From assembly GCA_035700805.1 (NCBI GenBank), contig DASSOG010000020.1, forward strand, positions 1-64,000: a stretch of DNA of 64,000 bases. The letters are read 5' to 3'. The DNA is from JAGWRI01 sp035700805 (GTDB lineage Bacteria; Gemmatimonadota; Gemmatimonadetes; Gemmatimonadales; Gemmatimonadaceae). Below the pieces are notes generated by a model that saw nothing but the letters and a program-made list of their open reading frames with translations, did no database searches and was not told the origin of the DNA. Position 1 is the first letter of the stretch. Each line of letters opens with the position of its first letter. This document shows, piece after piece, positions 31,349-40,536 of this stretch. Position numbers and translations under genes: made by a program.

Positions 31349-32089
31349 TCAGGGTTCCTGGGGACGGGCGGCCAGGCGTGCCAGCTCGGCGATCTCGGCG
31401 TCGGATATGATTTCGTTGAACTGCTCCCGCCGCTTGCGCAGCGAGCGATCCAGCCGCCGCAGGTTGGCGGCCAGCGCATCGCGGGGGCTCCAGCCGAACT
31501 GCACGCGGTCCACGTCCAGCACCAGGGCCTCGGTGGCAATCAGCACGTTCTTGCTGTTGAGGTCGGCGTGGTGGGCGCCGGCGCGCGAGAGCACCCCCAC
31601 CAGCCTGGCCGTGAACTCCAGGGCCTGCGCCCGCGCGGCGCCGTCGCCCTCCGCCAGCACGGCGGCGAGGTCGCGACTGGGCGTCACGAGTCGTGTGATC
31701 ACGTCCGAGCGCGCGAACCCGGGTCCCGCCGGATAGATGACGCAGCCCAGCGGGTGCGGGGTGGGCACGTGCTGGACGGCCAGCGCGTGGGCCACCACCA
31801 GCTCCCGCAGGGCGCGGGTGGGCCGGAGAAACCGGTCGCCCGTGAGGCCGGCCAGCAGCCCGCCGTGCCGGTTGTGGCGTACCACGATCCAGCCTTCACG
31901 CCTGGGCAGTGGAAACGCGTAGGCCGGCTGGCGTCCGCCAAACGCGCGGGCCTCGGGGTGCGATTTCGCAAAATCATATAAGGTCCCGCCGCGGAGCACG
32001 TCATGCGCCAGCGGAACCAGCTCCCCGCGTGCCGCTACTTCAATGCGCCCGACCCGGAAGCGCTCGTAGTCGGCGGGCAGGGTGCGCAC
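31349..32089 (-). CDS. Kdo kinase-like (KdkA/WaaP family) protein
   Basis: A 246-residue kinase-fold protein of the lipopolysaccharide-kinase (Kdo/WaaP) family. GGTLYDFAKSHPEARAFGGR near residues 34-53 and VVRHNRHGGLL near 69-79 mark the N-lobe (Arg in place of the usual Lys, as in KdkA). AGAHHADLNSKNVLI (about 172-186) is the catalytic loop and VLDVDRVQFG (about 192-201) the metal-binding Asp. It likely phosphorylates Kdo of lipid A-core. The start is a GTG two bases after the cyclase stop, so it is read with the cyclase gene. Confidence 0.82.
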   Translation of the reverse strand: MRTLPADYERFRVGRIEVAARGELVPLAHDVLRGGTLYDFAKSHPEARAFGGRQPAYAFPLPRREGWIVVRHNRHGGLLAGLTGDRFLRPTRALRELVVAHALAVQHVPTPHPLGCVIYPAGPGFARSDVITRLVTPSRDLAAVLAEGDGAARAQALEFTARLVGVLSRAGAHHADLNSKNVLIATEALVLDVDRVQFGWSPRDALAANLRRLDRSLRKRREQFNEIISDAEIAELARLAARPQEP

Positions 32090-32091
32090 GG

Positions 32092-33663
32092 TCAGACCAC
32101 GATGCGGAACACCGGCACCGGCTGGCTCTTGCCCTTGAGTTCCATGGGTGGGCGCTCTTCCACCCTCGGCTTGTCGTGCAGGGCGCCGAGCATGCTCTGG
32201 GAAATCAGGATCTCACGCGGGCCCGCCACGCCGCACAGGCGACTCGCCGTGTTCACCGTGTCCCCGATGACCGTGAACTCCAGGCGCTTCTCCGAGCCGA
32301 TGTTGCCCGCGAAGGCGTCGCCCTGGTTGAGCCCGATGCCAATCTGCAGCTCCGGGCGTCCCTCGGCCTTCCAGCGCGCGTTGAGCTTGTCCAGCTCGCG
32401 GATCATGTCCATGGCCGCGCGCACCGCCTTGTCGGCGTCGGTGGGTTCGCCAATGGGCGCGCCCCACTGGGCCATCACCGCGTCGCCAATGAACTTGTCC
32501 AGCGTGCCTTCATGGCGGAACACGCAGTCCACCATCTCGGTGAAGTATTCGCTCAACAGCTTCGCCATGTCGTCCGGGTTCATGGTTTCCGACAGGGCGG
32601 TGAAGCCGCGGATGTCGCTGAAGAGCACGGCCACCGGGCGCTTGTCCCCGCCCAGGCGCGTGGCGCCGGCGGACGACGCAATGCGCTGCGCGAGCTGCGG
32701 CGTGAAGTACCGCTCGAAGTTGCTGCGGGCCAGCGTCTCGCGCCGGATGCGCTCGGCGAACTGGCTGTTCTCGATGGCCACGGCCGCGATGCCGCTGAAC
32801 GCTATGAGGAAATCCAGATCCTCGTCGGTGAACCGGTGCGTGGTGGAGACATTGTCCACGTAGAGCACCCCGAGCACCTTGTCCTCGCTGCCCATGAGCG
32901 GCGAGCAGATGGCGCTGCGCACCTGCTGCAGGACCACCGACTGTCCGCCAAAGCGGGAGTCCTCGCCCGCGTTGTCGGAGAGGATGGCCACCTTGTCGGT
33001 CACGGCCGCGCGCGCGATGGACTGGGGCACCATGCGCGGGGCGTCGGCGCCGCGCTTGTCGCGCGAGATCTTGGGCACGAGCTGGTCGTCGTCATCCAGC
33101 AGCAGGATGGCCACGCGATCCACCGCCAGCACCTGGTAGGCATACTGGACGATCTTGTCCAGGATTGCGTCGGTGTCCACCGCGCGGCCCAGGCCCTTGG
33201 AGATCTCGAGCAGCGTGCTGAGCTTCTCGCGGCTCTTGTCCTCGGGCAGCGCGGCCACGAACGCGGTGGGCTTGGGTGGCGCCTTGCCGCTCACGGGGAG
33301 CTGCCGGACGATGGTCGCGCCCGGTGGCGCCGAGACGTCGTCCTGGGGCGGCGCGTCCACCGGAGCCGACTTGCGCGCCTCCACCTTGGTGAGCGTGAAC
33401 TCCACCTTGCCGAACGTGACCGCGTCGCCCGGCGCGGCGTGGCCGACGTCAATTCGCTCGCCGTTGATGAACGTCCCGTTGCTCGACCCCAGGTCGCGGA
33501 CCGCCACGCCGGTGTCGTCCGCCGCGACCTCGGCGTGGCGCCGCGAGATCGTGGGGTCGATCACGGGGAAGTCGCACGTGGGCGCGCGGCCCACCACCTG
33601 TGCCGGGCCTGGACGCAGCTCGAACGACAGCGTGTTGTCGGTGCTGGTCAATTTGAAGGGCAT
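32092..33663 (-). CDS. FHA-GAF class III adenylate/guanylate cyclase
   Basis: A 523-residue signalling protein. Residues 1-95 are an FHA domain (VVGRAPTCDFPVIDPTISRR; DLGSSNGTFINGE). A linker leads to a GAF domain (about 145-310), then a class III cyclase domain (about 340-520). In the cyclase, metal-binding Asp occur in VLFSDIRGFT and DKFIGDAVMAQWG. The GDTVNTASRL segment has the transition-state Asn and Arg, and its Asp favours ATP as substrate. No membrane segment is seen, so it acts in the cytoplasm. The FHA domain implies control by a Ser/Thr kinase not in this window. Its stop lies two bases before the Kdo-kinase-like gene. Confidence 0.92.
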   Translation of the reverse strand: MPFKLTSTDNTLSFELRPGPAQVVGRAPTCDFPVIDPTISRRHAEVAADDTGVAVRDLGSSNGTFINGERIDVGHAAPGDAVTFGKVEFTLTKVEARKSAPVDAPPQDDVSAPPGATIVRQLPVSGKAPPKPTAFVAALPEDKSREKLSTLLEISKGLGRAVDTDAILDKIVQYAYQVLAVDRVAILLLDDDDQLVPKISRDKRGADAPRMVPQSIARAAVTDKVAILSDNAGEDSRFGGQSVVLQQVRSAICSPLMGSEDKVLGVLYVDNVSTTHRFTDEDLDFLIAFSGIAAVAIENSQFAERIRRETLARSNFERYFTPQLAQRIASSAGATRLGGDKRPVAVLFSDIRGFTALSETMNPDDMAKLLSEYFTEMVDCVFRHEGTLDKFIGDAVMAQWGAPIGEPTDADKAVRAAMDMIRELDKLNARWKAEGRPELQIGIGLNQGDAFAGNIGSEKRLEFTVIGDTVNTASRLCGVAGPREILISQSMLGALHDKPRVEERPPMELKGKSQPVPVFRIVV

Positions 33664-33791
33664 GTGGGCAGGAATATGCCGCGTGGAGGGGCGGGGGACT
33701 AGGTGCCCTGGGCATGGAACCTCCGCCGCCCCCGGCGTTTCTTACAGTCATGGGACTGCCGCACGGGCACCGTCTGGAAGGGGTCCGGAGG

Positions 33792-35282
33792 CTAGGGACG
33801 CCCCCGCACCCTGCCGATCGCCGTCAGGATCGCCCGGGCCTTGTTCTCCGACTCCTCCCACTCCCGCTCGGGCACGGAGTCATGCACGATCCCGCCACCA
33901 GCCTGCACGCTGGCCACCCCGTCGGCTATCACGCATGTGCGAATGGTGATGGCCAGGTCCATGCGTGTACCACCGGCGGCGATATACCCCACGGCCCCGG
34001 CGTACGGCCCGCGCCGCTCCGGCTCCAGTTCGTCTATGATCTCCATGGCCCGCACTTTCGGCGCCCCGGTCATGGTGCCGGCGGGAAACGTGGCCCGGAA
34101 GGCGTCCATGGCCGTGAGTGCGGGGCGCATGGCGCCCTCTACCTGGCTCACGATGTGCAACACATGCGAATACTTCTCCACCACCATCAGGTCCGGCACC
34201 TTCACGCTGCCGTACTGCGCGATCCGCCCCACATCGTTTCGCCCCAGGTCCACCAGCATCAGGTGCTCGGCGCGCTCCTTCTCGTCGGCCAGCAGCTCGA
34301 CGGTCAGCGCCTCGTCCTCCGCGGCGGTCCTGCCGCGCGGGCGCGTGCCGGCAATGGGACGGACGGTCACCCGTCCGTCGGCCACGCGTACCAGCAGCTC
34401 GGGGGAACTGCCCACCAGCTCCACCCCGTCCAGTTCCAGGTGGTACATGTACGGCGACGGGTTGATCACGCGCAGCGCCCGGTACAGCAGCGCGCTGTCA
34501 AAGTCGTGCGGCAGCGTGATGCGACGGGCCAGCAGCACCTGGAAGGCGTCGCCGGCCACGATGTATTCCTTGATGCGCGCCACGTCGGCCAGGTACTTCG
34601 TCTTTTCGTAGTTGGAGACACCCACGGCGGGGGGCGCGGACTCGTCCAGCTCCAGCGGCGGCAGGACGCCCGGCCCCCGCAACCGGCCCATCGCGCTGGC
34701 AATGTCGGCCTCGGCACGATCGTACAGCGCGCGCAGGTCGCGGTCCGTGGCCGAGCGCGGCACCGGCACCGACGCCACAAAGCGCGCGCGTGACCGCAGG
34801 TTGTCCACCACCACCAGCACATTCGTAAACACGAACAGCGCATCGGGCGCGGCAAGGCCACGCGCCGGAGGCGACGGCAGCCGCTCGATGCACCGCACGG
34901 TGTCGTAGCCGAAGTATCCCACGGCCCCACCCCAGAACGCGCCCAGCTCGGGCACTTCAACCGGCGGGTACGTCTTGACGGCCTGGTCCAGATCCGCCAG
35001 CGGGTCGGCCGGCGTCCGCGCCCCGTGCCACCCGCCCTCCGGCGTCCAATCCTCCACGCGCCCGTCGGTCATCCGCCACGCGGCGCGTGGCTCGGTGCCC
35101 ATGAAGGTGTAGCGCGACCAGGTCTCGCCGCCGGCCGGCGCGGATTCCAGCAGGAACGAGAACCGCCCCCGCTTGAGTCGGGTGAACGCGGCCACGGGCG
35201 TCTCGGTGTCCAGCACGCACTCGCGCCACACGGGCACCAGGTGCCCGGGTCGCGCCCTCCCGCGAAAATCCTCAAAAGTCAT
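33792..35282 (-). CDS. trpE: Anthranilate synthase component I
   Basis: A 496-residue chorismate-binding enzyme. The N-terminal FSFLLESAPAG is the tryptophan feedback site (LLES), which separates TrpE from PabB. The catalytic half has PSPYMYHLELDG, VGSSPELLVRV, PIAGTRPRG, EKERAEHLMLVDLGRNDVG and FPAGTMTGAPKVRAMEII, all standard. It converts chorismate with glutamine-derived ammonia to anthranilate. The amidotransferase subunit and other trp genes are not in the window. ATG 35282 is chosen as the first start before conserved sequence; only 45 bases separate it from the divergent barrel-protein gene. Confidence 0.92.
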   Translation of the reverse strand: MTFEDFRGRARPGHLVPVWRECVLDTETPVAAFTRLKRGRFSFLLESAPAGGETWSRYTFMGTEPRAAWRMTDGRVEDWTPEGGWHGARTPADPLADLDQAVKTYPPVEVPELGAFWGGAVGYFGYDTVRCIERLPSPPARGLAAPDALFVFTNVLVVVDNLRSRARFVASVPVPRSATDRDLRALYDRAEADIASAMGRLRGPGVLPPLELDESAPPAVGVSNYEKTKYLADVARIKEYIVAGDAFQVLLARRITLPHDFDSALLYRALRVINPSPYMYHLELDGVELVGSSPELLVRVADGRVTVRPIAGTRPRGRTAAEDEALTVELLADEKERAEHLMLVDLGRNDVGRIAQYGSVKVPDLMVVEKYSHVLHIVSQVEGAMRPALTAMDAFRATFPAGTMTGAPKVRAMEIIDELEPERRGPYAGAVGYIAAGGTRMDLAITIRTCVIADGVASVQAGGGIVHDSVPEREWEESENKARAILTAIGRVRGRP

Positions 35283-35327
35283 GAACGGTCCGTTGATCGG
35301 GACACTCGCCCCGGCGATACTAGATGG

Positions 35328-37472
35328 ATGCCACTGAACCGGGTCGCGGCCTCGGCCTTGCTGTTGTTCGCTCCGTCGTTCGCCGCCGCGCAGGCATCCT
35401 CCGGCTGGGACTCGCCCCGCGTGGACTCGATTGTCCGCACGGCCGTCGCGCGTCGGCTCACGCAACTGTCCGACACCGGCCTCATTGACTACCAGGCCAC
35501 CGCCCACGGCTACCTGACGTTCCTGGTGCAGTTGGGCACCGGCTTCCCCACGCCGCCAAAAATAGTCAGGACCGACCAGGTGGCGCTGGAAGTCTATTGG
35601 CGGTCACCAAACCTGGGCAAGCAGCGCATCATCGGCCGGCGCGACACCACGCTGCTGCCCACCGACATTCGCTACCACCGCGACCACCTGGGCATTGTCC
35701 AGAACAACTTTCCCAACATCATCAGGCTGGGCGACGGGGACGAAGTGCGCGACGCGCCGCATCCGCTCTCGCCCGCGGGCCTGGAACTCTACGACTATCG
35801 CATCGCGGATTCGCTCCGGATCAGCATTCCGGGCCAGACGTTCGACGTCTATGAGGTGAAGGTACGCCCGAAGGACGCCACGAAACCGCGCGTGGTGGGC
35901 GCGCTCTACCTGGACCGCACCTCGGGGCAGGTGGTGCGCATGGCGCTCAGCTTCACCCGCGCGGCGCTCATCGATCCGCAGCTCGAGGACATCTCCATCG
36001 TGCTCGAAAACGCCCTGGTCGGAGGGCGCTTCTGGCTGCCGCGCCACCAGGAAATCGAAATCCGGCGCACCAGCACCTGGTTCGACTATCCCATTCGTGG
36101 CATCATCCGCGGCCGCTGGGAAGTATCGGACTACCAGCTCAACCAGCATCTCTCCACCTTCACCTTTGCCGGCCCCACGTACGACCAGGCGCCGCCGGCC
36201 GCGCTCAGGCGCTATCCCTGGACGGGCAACATCCTCGACTCCCTGCCACCCGACGTGGAGGTCACCACCGACGAGGACGTGCGACGCGTGCAGGCCGAGG
36301 CGCGCGCGCTGGTGCGCGGGCAGGCCCTGCGGCGCGCGCAGTCCATGCGACTGGCCGCGCACGGACTGAGCGACTTCGCGCAGGTGAATCGCGTGCAGGG
36401 GCTGGCGCTGGGCGCTGGGGTGGAGCAGCGCCTGACGGGTCCGCTCTGGGTGGCTGGCCACGCGCAGTACGGTATTGACGATCACGAATGGCGCGGTGGC
36501 GGGGCGCTGCGCTGGCGCAATGGACGGGGCGCCGACGTCTCGCTCTTTGCGCGTCGGGTCCTGGCCGACGCCCACGACGAACCCCAGCGCTCCGGCGTGA
36601 TCAACAGCATGGCGGCCCAGGAATTCGGCAGCGACGCCACCGAACCCTTTGACGTGAAGGCCGCCGGCGTGACCGCCACCATTCCCGCGGCAGGATTCCG
36701 CTGGACGGTTGCCCTCTCGCGCGAAGAGCAGCGGGGGGTGGCGGTGCACGCGACGCCGGCGGAAGGCCGGTTTGCCTCCACCATCGGCGCCCCGCGCTAC
36801 GATCCGTGGCACCTGGCGCTGCGCGCTGACCGGGACGTGCCGGTCAAGTGGCAAGGCGCCGAGTTCACCTGGTCGGTGTCCGGCGATGCATATCGTAACA
36901 CATATGACTCGCTGGATTACTGCCCGCCCTCGGCGCTGCTGCAGGCCTGCGCCGCGCCGGCGAGGACGCTGGGACGCATCGCGGCCATTGCCGACGTCCG
37001 ACGGCCCTTCGGCGACGGCGGGCTGGAGCTGCGCAGCCACACGGTGGCCGCCTTCGTCGGCGCGACCGACCAGGGCGGTCGCTACGTGCCCCCGCAATTC
37101 CTGGTGTACCTGGGCGGCCCGCTCACCGCACCCGGGTACGCACTCCACCTGGCCGGCGGCACGCGCGGCGTCTCTGAACGCGTCGAAGCCCGCGTCCCCG
37201 TTCCGTTCGTCCCCATCTCGCTCGGCACCTTCGGCCGGTCACCGGCGCGCGCCACGCTCGCGCCGTTCGTGAACCTCGCGGGGCTCGACCCCGGCGTGTG
37301 GACGGAACTGCCCGGCGGCGTCACCCGCTGGGACCACTTCCTGCCGTCGGTGGGGGTCGGCGTAATCGGATTGTTCGGCATCGTGCGACTGGATGTCGCG
37401 CGCGGGCTCAAGGCCGGCGGCCGCTGGACGTTCAACATCGACTTCGCCCGGGAGTTCTGGAGTATCCTCTAG
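35328..37472 (+). CDS. Putative outer-membrane beta-barrel protein, function unknown
   Basis: A 714-residue exported protein. The signal peptide (MPLNRVAASALLLFAPSFAAAQ) is clear. Residues about 50-290 are a mixed beta domain with FPNIIRLGDGDEVRDAPHPL and VGALYLDRTSGQVVRMALSF. The latter resembles outer-membrane-lipoprotein-sorting-like folds. The C-terminal half has alternating hydrophobic strands, and the last residues (KAGGRWTFNIDFAREFWSIL) look like a barrel-closing strand. No specific function can be named. It shares a 45-base divergent promoter region with trpE. ATG 35328 is used because the signal peptide starts there. Confidence 0.7.
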   Translation: MPLNRVAASALLLFAPSFAAAQASSGWDSPRVDSIVRTAVARRLTQLSDTGLIDYQATAHGYLTFLVQLGTGFPTPPKIVRTDQVALEVYWRSPNLGKQRIIGRRDTTLLPTDIRYHRDHLGIVQNNFPNIIRLGDGDEVRDAPHPLSPAGLELYDYRIADSLRISIPGQTFDVYEVKVRPKDATKPRVVGALYLDRTSGQVVRMALSFTRAALIDPQLEDISIVLENALVGGRFWLPRHQEIEIRRTSTWFDYPIRGIIRGRWEVSDYQLNQHLSTFTFAGPTYDQAPPAALRRYPWTGNILDSLPPDVEVTTDEDVRRVQAEARALVRGQALRRAQSMRLAAHGLSDFAQVNRVQGLALGAGVEQRLTGPLWVAGHAQYGIDDHEWRGGGALRWRNGRGADVSLFARRVLADAHDEPQRSGVINSMAAQEFGSDATEPFDVKAAGVTATIPAAGFRWTVALSREEQRGVAVHATPAEGRFASTIGAPRYDPWHLALRADRDVPVKWQGAEFTWSVSGDAYRNTYDSLDYCPPSALLQACAAPARTLGRIAAIADVRRPFGDGGLELRSHTVAAFVGATDQGGRYVPPQFLVYLGGPLTAPGYALHLAGGTRGVSERVEARVPVPFVPISLGTFGRSPARATLAPFVNLAGLDPGVWTELPGGVTRWDHFLPSVGVGVIGLFGIVRLDVARGLKAGGRWTFNIDFAREFWSIL

Positions 37473-37539
37473 GCGTTACTCGGCGCCGGTGTGAAGTCAA
37501 AGGGTGTCGGGCGACACGTGCGTTCGCGTATCGTCGCCC

Positions 37540-39606
37540 ATGGCCATCAGCCTGGATCCCGAGATCTGGCCTGCCCGCGTGGTCGAAGTGGCGGGCGACC
37601 TGCTCTCCGACGACGAGCCGGCCTCCGCGCGTGCCCTGGCAGGCCTGCTGCACCTGCCGCTGGCCGATCTGGAGGCCGCCAACTCCGCCGCGTGCGCGCT
37701 CGTGCCCGCGCGATGGGCCCGGCGCTTTCGGGTGCTGCCCCTGAGCGCCACGGACGGCCGCATCGTCCTCGCCACCGCCGACCCACTGGACCTCGAGGCC
37801 GAGCGGACCCTGGCGTTCGCCACCGGCCGCACCGTGGAATTCGCCGTGGCCGGACCGACGGCGCTGGCACTGGCCATCACCGCGAGCTACGGCGCGGCCA
37901 GCGACGCCCCCGCGGCTGATGGCGATGCGCCGGGCGGCGCAATTGCGCCGGAGCCGGCCCGCGAAGTGCAGATGCTCACTATCGACCAGGAGGTGGCGCC
38001 TCCGGCACTCGGCGACGAAATCGGGTCCAGCGTGAGCCGGCTGGTGGACGACCTGATCGGCGACGGCGTGTCGGCGGGCGCGAGCGACGTGCATATAGAA
38101 CCCGAGGAGCGCGGCATTGCCGTCCGCCACCGCATAGACGGCGTGCTGGCTCACGTGCGCACCCTCCCCATGAGCGTGGCGCGCTCGCTGGTGTCGCGCA
38201 TCAAGATCATCTCCGGGCTGGATATCGCCGACCGGCTGCGCCCGCAGGACGGACGCGCGCGCGTGGCCGTGAATGGCGCCGCCGTTGACCTTCGCGTCTC
38301 CACGCTCCCGGCGTCGCGCGGCGAGAAGGTGGTCATCCGCATCCTGGATCGTCGCTCGGCGCTCCGTTCGCTGGACGCCATGGGATTCCATCCGGAGGAG
38401 TACGCGCGCATTGACGCGCTGCTCGCCTGCCGTGAGGGGTTGATCCTGGTCACCGGGCCCACCGGCAGCGGCAAGACGACCACGCTGTATGCGGCGCTCC
38501 AGCGCCTGCAGCAGCGCAACCTGAACATCGTCACGGTGGAAGACCCCATCGAGTATCGCATTCCCGGTATCGTGCAGGTGCAGGTGCACGAACGCGCGGG
38601 GCTCACCTTTGCCTCGGCGCTGCGCTCCATCATGCGGCAGGATCCCGACGTGCTGCTGGTGGGTGAGATTCGCGATCGTGAAACCGCCGAGATCGCCATC
38701 CAGGCGTCGCTCACGGGACACCTGGTGCTGTCCACGCTTCACACCAACGACGCGGCCAGCGCCGTCACGCGGCTGCTGGACTTTGGCGTGGCGCCGTACA
38801 AGATCGCGACGGCGGTGAAGGGCGTGGTGGCGCAGCGGCTGCTTCGCCGGGCCGACGGCGATGGCTTTCGCGGGCGCCTGGCGATTGTGGAAGTGCTGGT
38901 GGCCGGCATCGAATTCGAGCGGAGCGTGGCCGCCAACGAGCCCGTGGAGCAACTGGCCGCGGCGGCCCGGCGGTCGGGCATGCGCAGCCTGTGGGAGTCG
39001 GGCATGGCGCATGTGCGCTCCGGCAACACGACCCTGGAGGAACTGCGGCGCGTTGCCGCGCCCCCGTCACCCAATAAGTTGATGGAGCGGGGCGCCATGC
39101 CGGCGTACCGTCAGCCGCGGGAGTCCGGGATGGCCGAGTCGCCGATCAGCGTGGATGTGGGGACCGTCGAGGTGTACATCGTGAATCCGCGGCCCGAGGG
39201 CTGGCGGGTGCTGATGCTGCAGCGCGCGGAACACACCATCCGGCCGGGGTCGTGGGAGATCGTGACCGGCAGCATCGATCCGGGCGAGCGTCCCGAGCAG
39301 TCGGCCCTGCGCGAGGCGCGCGAGGAAACCGGGCTGGAACTGGATCGGCTGTACTGCGTGACCGTGCAGTCGTTCTACCTGCCGCAGCGATCCAGCATCC
39401 AGATGTCGGTGGTGTTCGCCGGCTTCGTGGACGATCCCGGCGCCGTGACGCTGGGGGAGGAGCATCAGGCCTTCGAGTGGCTCGGCGTGGAGGCGGCCGA
39501 AGCGCGCAACACCTGGCCGCGCTATCGACGGAACATCGAGGATATTGCCTGGCTGCTGCGACCCGGGAACATCGAGCACGTGCAGGACGTGCTGCGGGTG
39601 AAGTAG
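37540..39606 (+). CDS. GspE/PilB-type secretion ATPase fused to a Nudix hydrolase
   Basis: A 688-residue protein. Residues 1-110 are an MshEN/GspE N-domain. The secretion ATPase follows, with SDVHIEP (about 185-191), Walker A GPTGSGKTTT (about 306-315), Asp box VTVEDPIEYRIPG and Walker B-type PDVLLVGEIRDRETAEIA (about 368-385). The usual tetracysteine zinc loop after AQRLLRR is absent. From residue ~531 (an internal ATG at 39130) a complete Nudix domain follows with box GSIDPGERPEQSALREAREE (about 577-596). The ATPase should drive pilus or type II secretion assembly; the Nudix part resembles dATP/dihydroneopterin triphosphate types. No stop separates the two, so this is a fusion unless a base error hides a stop near 39,080. 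Confidence 0.82.
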   Translation: MAISLDPEIWPARVVEVAGDLLSDDEPASARALAGLLHLPLADLEAANSAACALVPARWARRFRVLPLSATDGRIVLATADPLDLEAERTLAFATGRTVEFAVAGPTALALAITASYGAASDAPAADGDAPGGAIAPEPAREVQMLTIDQEVAPPALGDEIGSSVSRLVDDLIGDGVSAGASDVHIEPEERGIAVRHRIDGVLAHVRTLPMSVARSLVSRIKIISGLDIADRLRPQDGRARVAVNGAAVDLRVSTLPASRGEKVVIRILDRRSALRSLDAMGFHPEEYARIDALLACREGLILVTGPTGSGKTTTLYAALQRLQQRNLNIVTVEDPIEYRIPGIVQVQVHERAGLTFASALRSIMRQDPDVLLVGEIRDRETAEIAIQASLTGHLVLSTLHTNDAASAVTRLLDFGVAPYKIATAVKGVVAQRLLRRADGDGFRGRLAIVEVLVAGIEFERSVAANEPVEQLAAAARRSGMRSLWESGMAHVRSGNTTLEELRRVAAPPSPNKLMERGAMPAYRQPRESGMAESPISVDVGTVEVYIVNPRPEGWRVLMLQRAEHTIRPGSWEIVTGSIDPGERPEQSALREAREETGLELDRLYCVTVQSFYLPQRSSIQMSVVFAGFVDDPGAVTLGEEHQAFEWLGVEAAEARNTWPRYRRNIEDIAWLLRPGNIEHVQDVLRVK

Positions 39607-39626
39607 CCCCGCGCTGCTCGCGGGCG

Positions 39627-40496
39627 CTACGTGCCGGGTGCGGGATCGCCGTCGCGGCCGCCGCTCCGTCCGCGGCGACCCGGATCCCGCGTGAGCACCT
39701 GTTCGGGCGCATTCGGCTTGACGCGGACACTCCGCGCCGGGATGCCAACATACACATGGTATGGCCGCACGTCCGACGTGGCGACCGCCATGGCGCCTAC
39801 CATCCCCTGTTCGCCCACGTGCACGCCCGCCAGCACCGTGGCGTGGTACGTGATGCGCACGCCATCCTCGATCACCGTCTGCACGTTGGTCACGTCGCGC
39901 CCGTCCACGATGCTGTGCGTGTGGCTATAGACATTCGCGTAATCGCTGACCGAGACATTGTTTCCCAGGCGGATGCCACCGCGGTCATCCAGCAGCACGT
40001 GGCGATGCACCACGACGTTGTCGCCCACTTCAAGGTTGTAACCGTATGACACCTCCACGTGCTGGAACGCCTTGAAGTTCTGGCCGCAGCGCCGGAAGAT
40101 GCGCGCGGCGAGCAGGCGGCGGAGCAGCACTCCCACCCACACGTTCTGCCCGCCCATGGGGCTCCGGTCGAACGAATACCAAAGCCAGAGCAGCGGTTTC
40201 ACCGCCTGGAACTTCGCGTCGTCCACGTCGGCGTAGTACTCCGGCTCCAGCGTCACATTGCGCGGGTCCATGGACGCGAGCGCCAGCCGCGTGGCCACCG
40301 GGAGCGCCGCATCGTTCACCGCCGTCTCCCAGTTGTGCGCGTAGGCCGGGTAATACAGGTCGGTGAGCGTCTTCCGGCAGAGCAGGGCGCGATCGGCGGC
40401 GGGGTCCGCCAGTGTCGACTCCACCTGTTCCAGCCACTCCATCGCGGTGGGTGAGATGGCGCGCGCGGGAAGATCGCGCAGGGGGAGGAAGGTCAC
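39627..40496 (-). CDS. Hexapeptide-repeat (left-handed beta-helix) acyltransferase
   Basis: A 289-residue protein with an N-terminal helical part (about 1-140) and a C-terminal left-handed beta-helix. The hexapeptide pattern is clear from about residue 145: VEVSYGYNLEVGDNVVVHRHVLLDD, then GIRLGNNVSVSDYANVYSH. The GDNVVVHRH and YHATVLAGVHVGEQ segments supply the catalytic-type His. The tail VGIPARSVRVKPNAPEQ is typical of maltose/galactoside acetyltransferase relatives. The last ~20 residues are Arg/Gly-rich. It likely transfers an acetyl or acyl group to a sugar; the substrate is unknown. The start is a GTG; it converges on the GspE-Nudix gene. Confidence 0.82.
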   Translation of the reverse strand: MTFLPLRDLPARAISPTAMEWLEQVESTLADPAADRALLCRKTLTDLYYPAYAHNWETAVNDAALPVATRLALASMDPRNVTLEPEYYADVDDAKFQAVKPLLWLWYSFDRSPMGGQNVWVGVLLRRLLAARIFRRCGQNFKAFQHVEVSYGYNLEVGDNVVVHRHVLLDDRGGIRLGNNVSVSDYANVYSHTHSIVDGRDVTNVQTVIEDGVRITYHATVLAGVHVGEQGMVGAMAVATSDVRPYHVYVGIPARSVRVKPNAPEQVLTRDPGRRGRSGGRDGDPAPGT

Positions 40497-40536
40497 GGTC
40501 GCCGCTCCTGTGGTTCAGGTCTGTGGTCCCGGTGGT

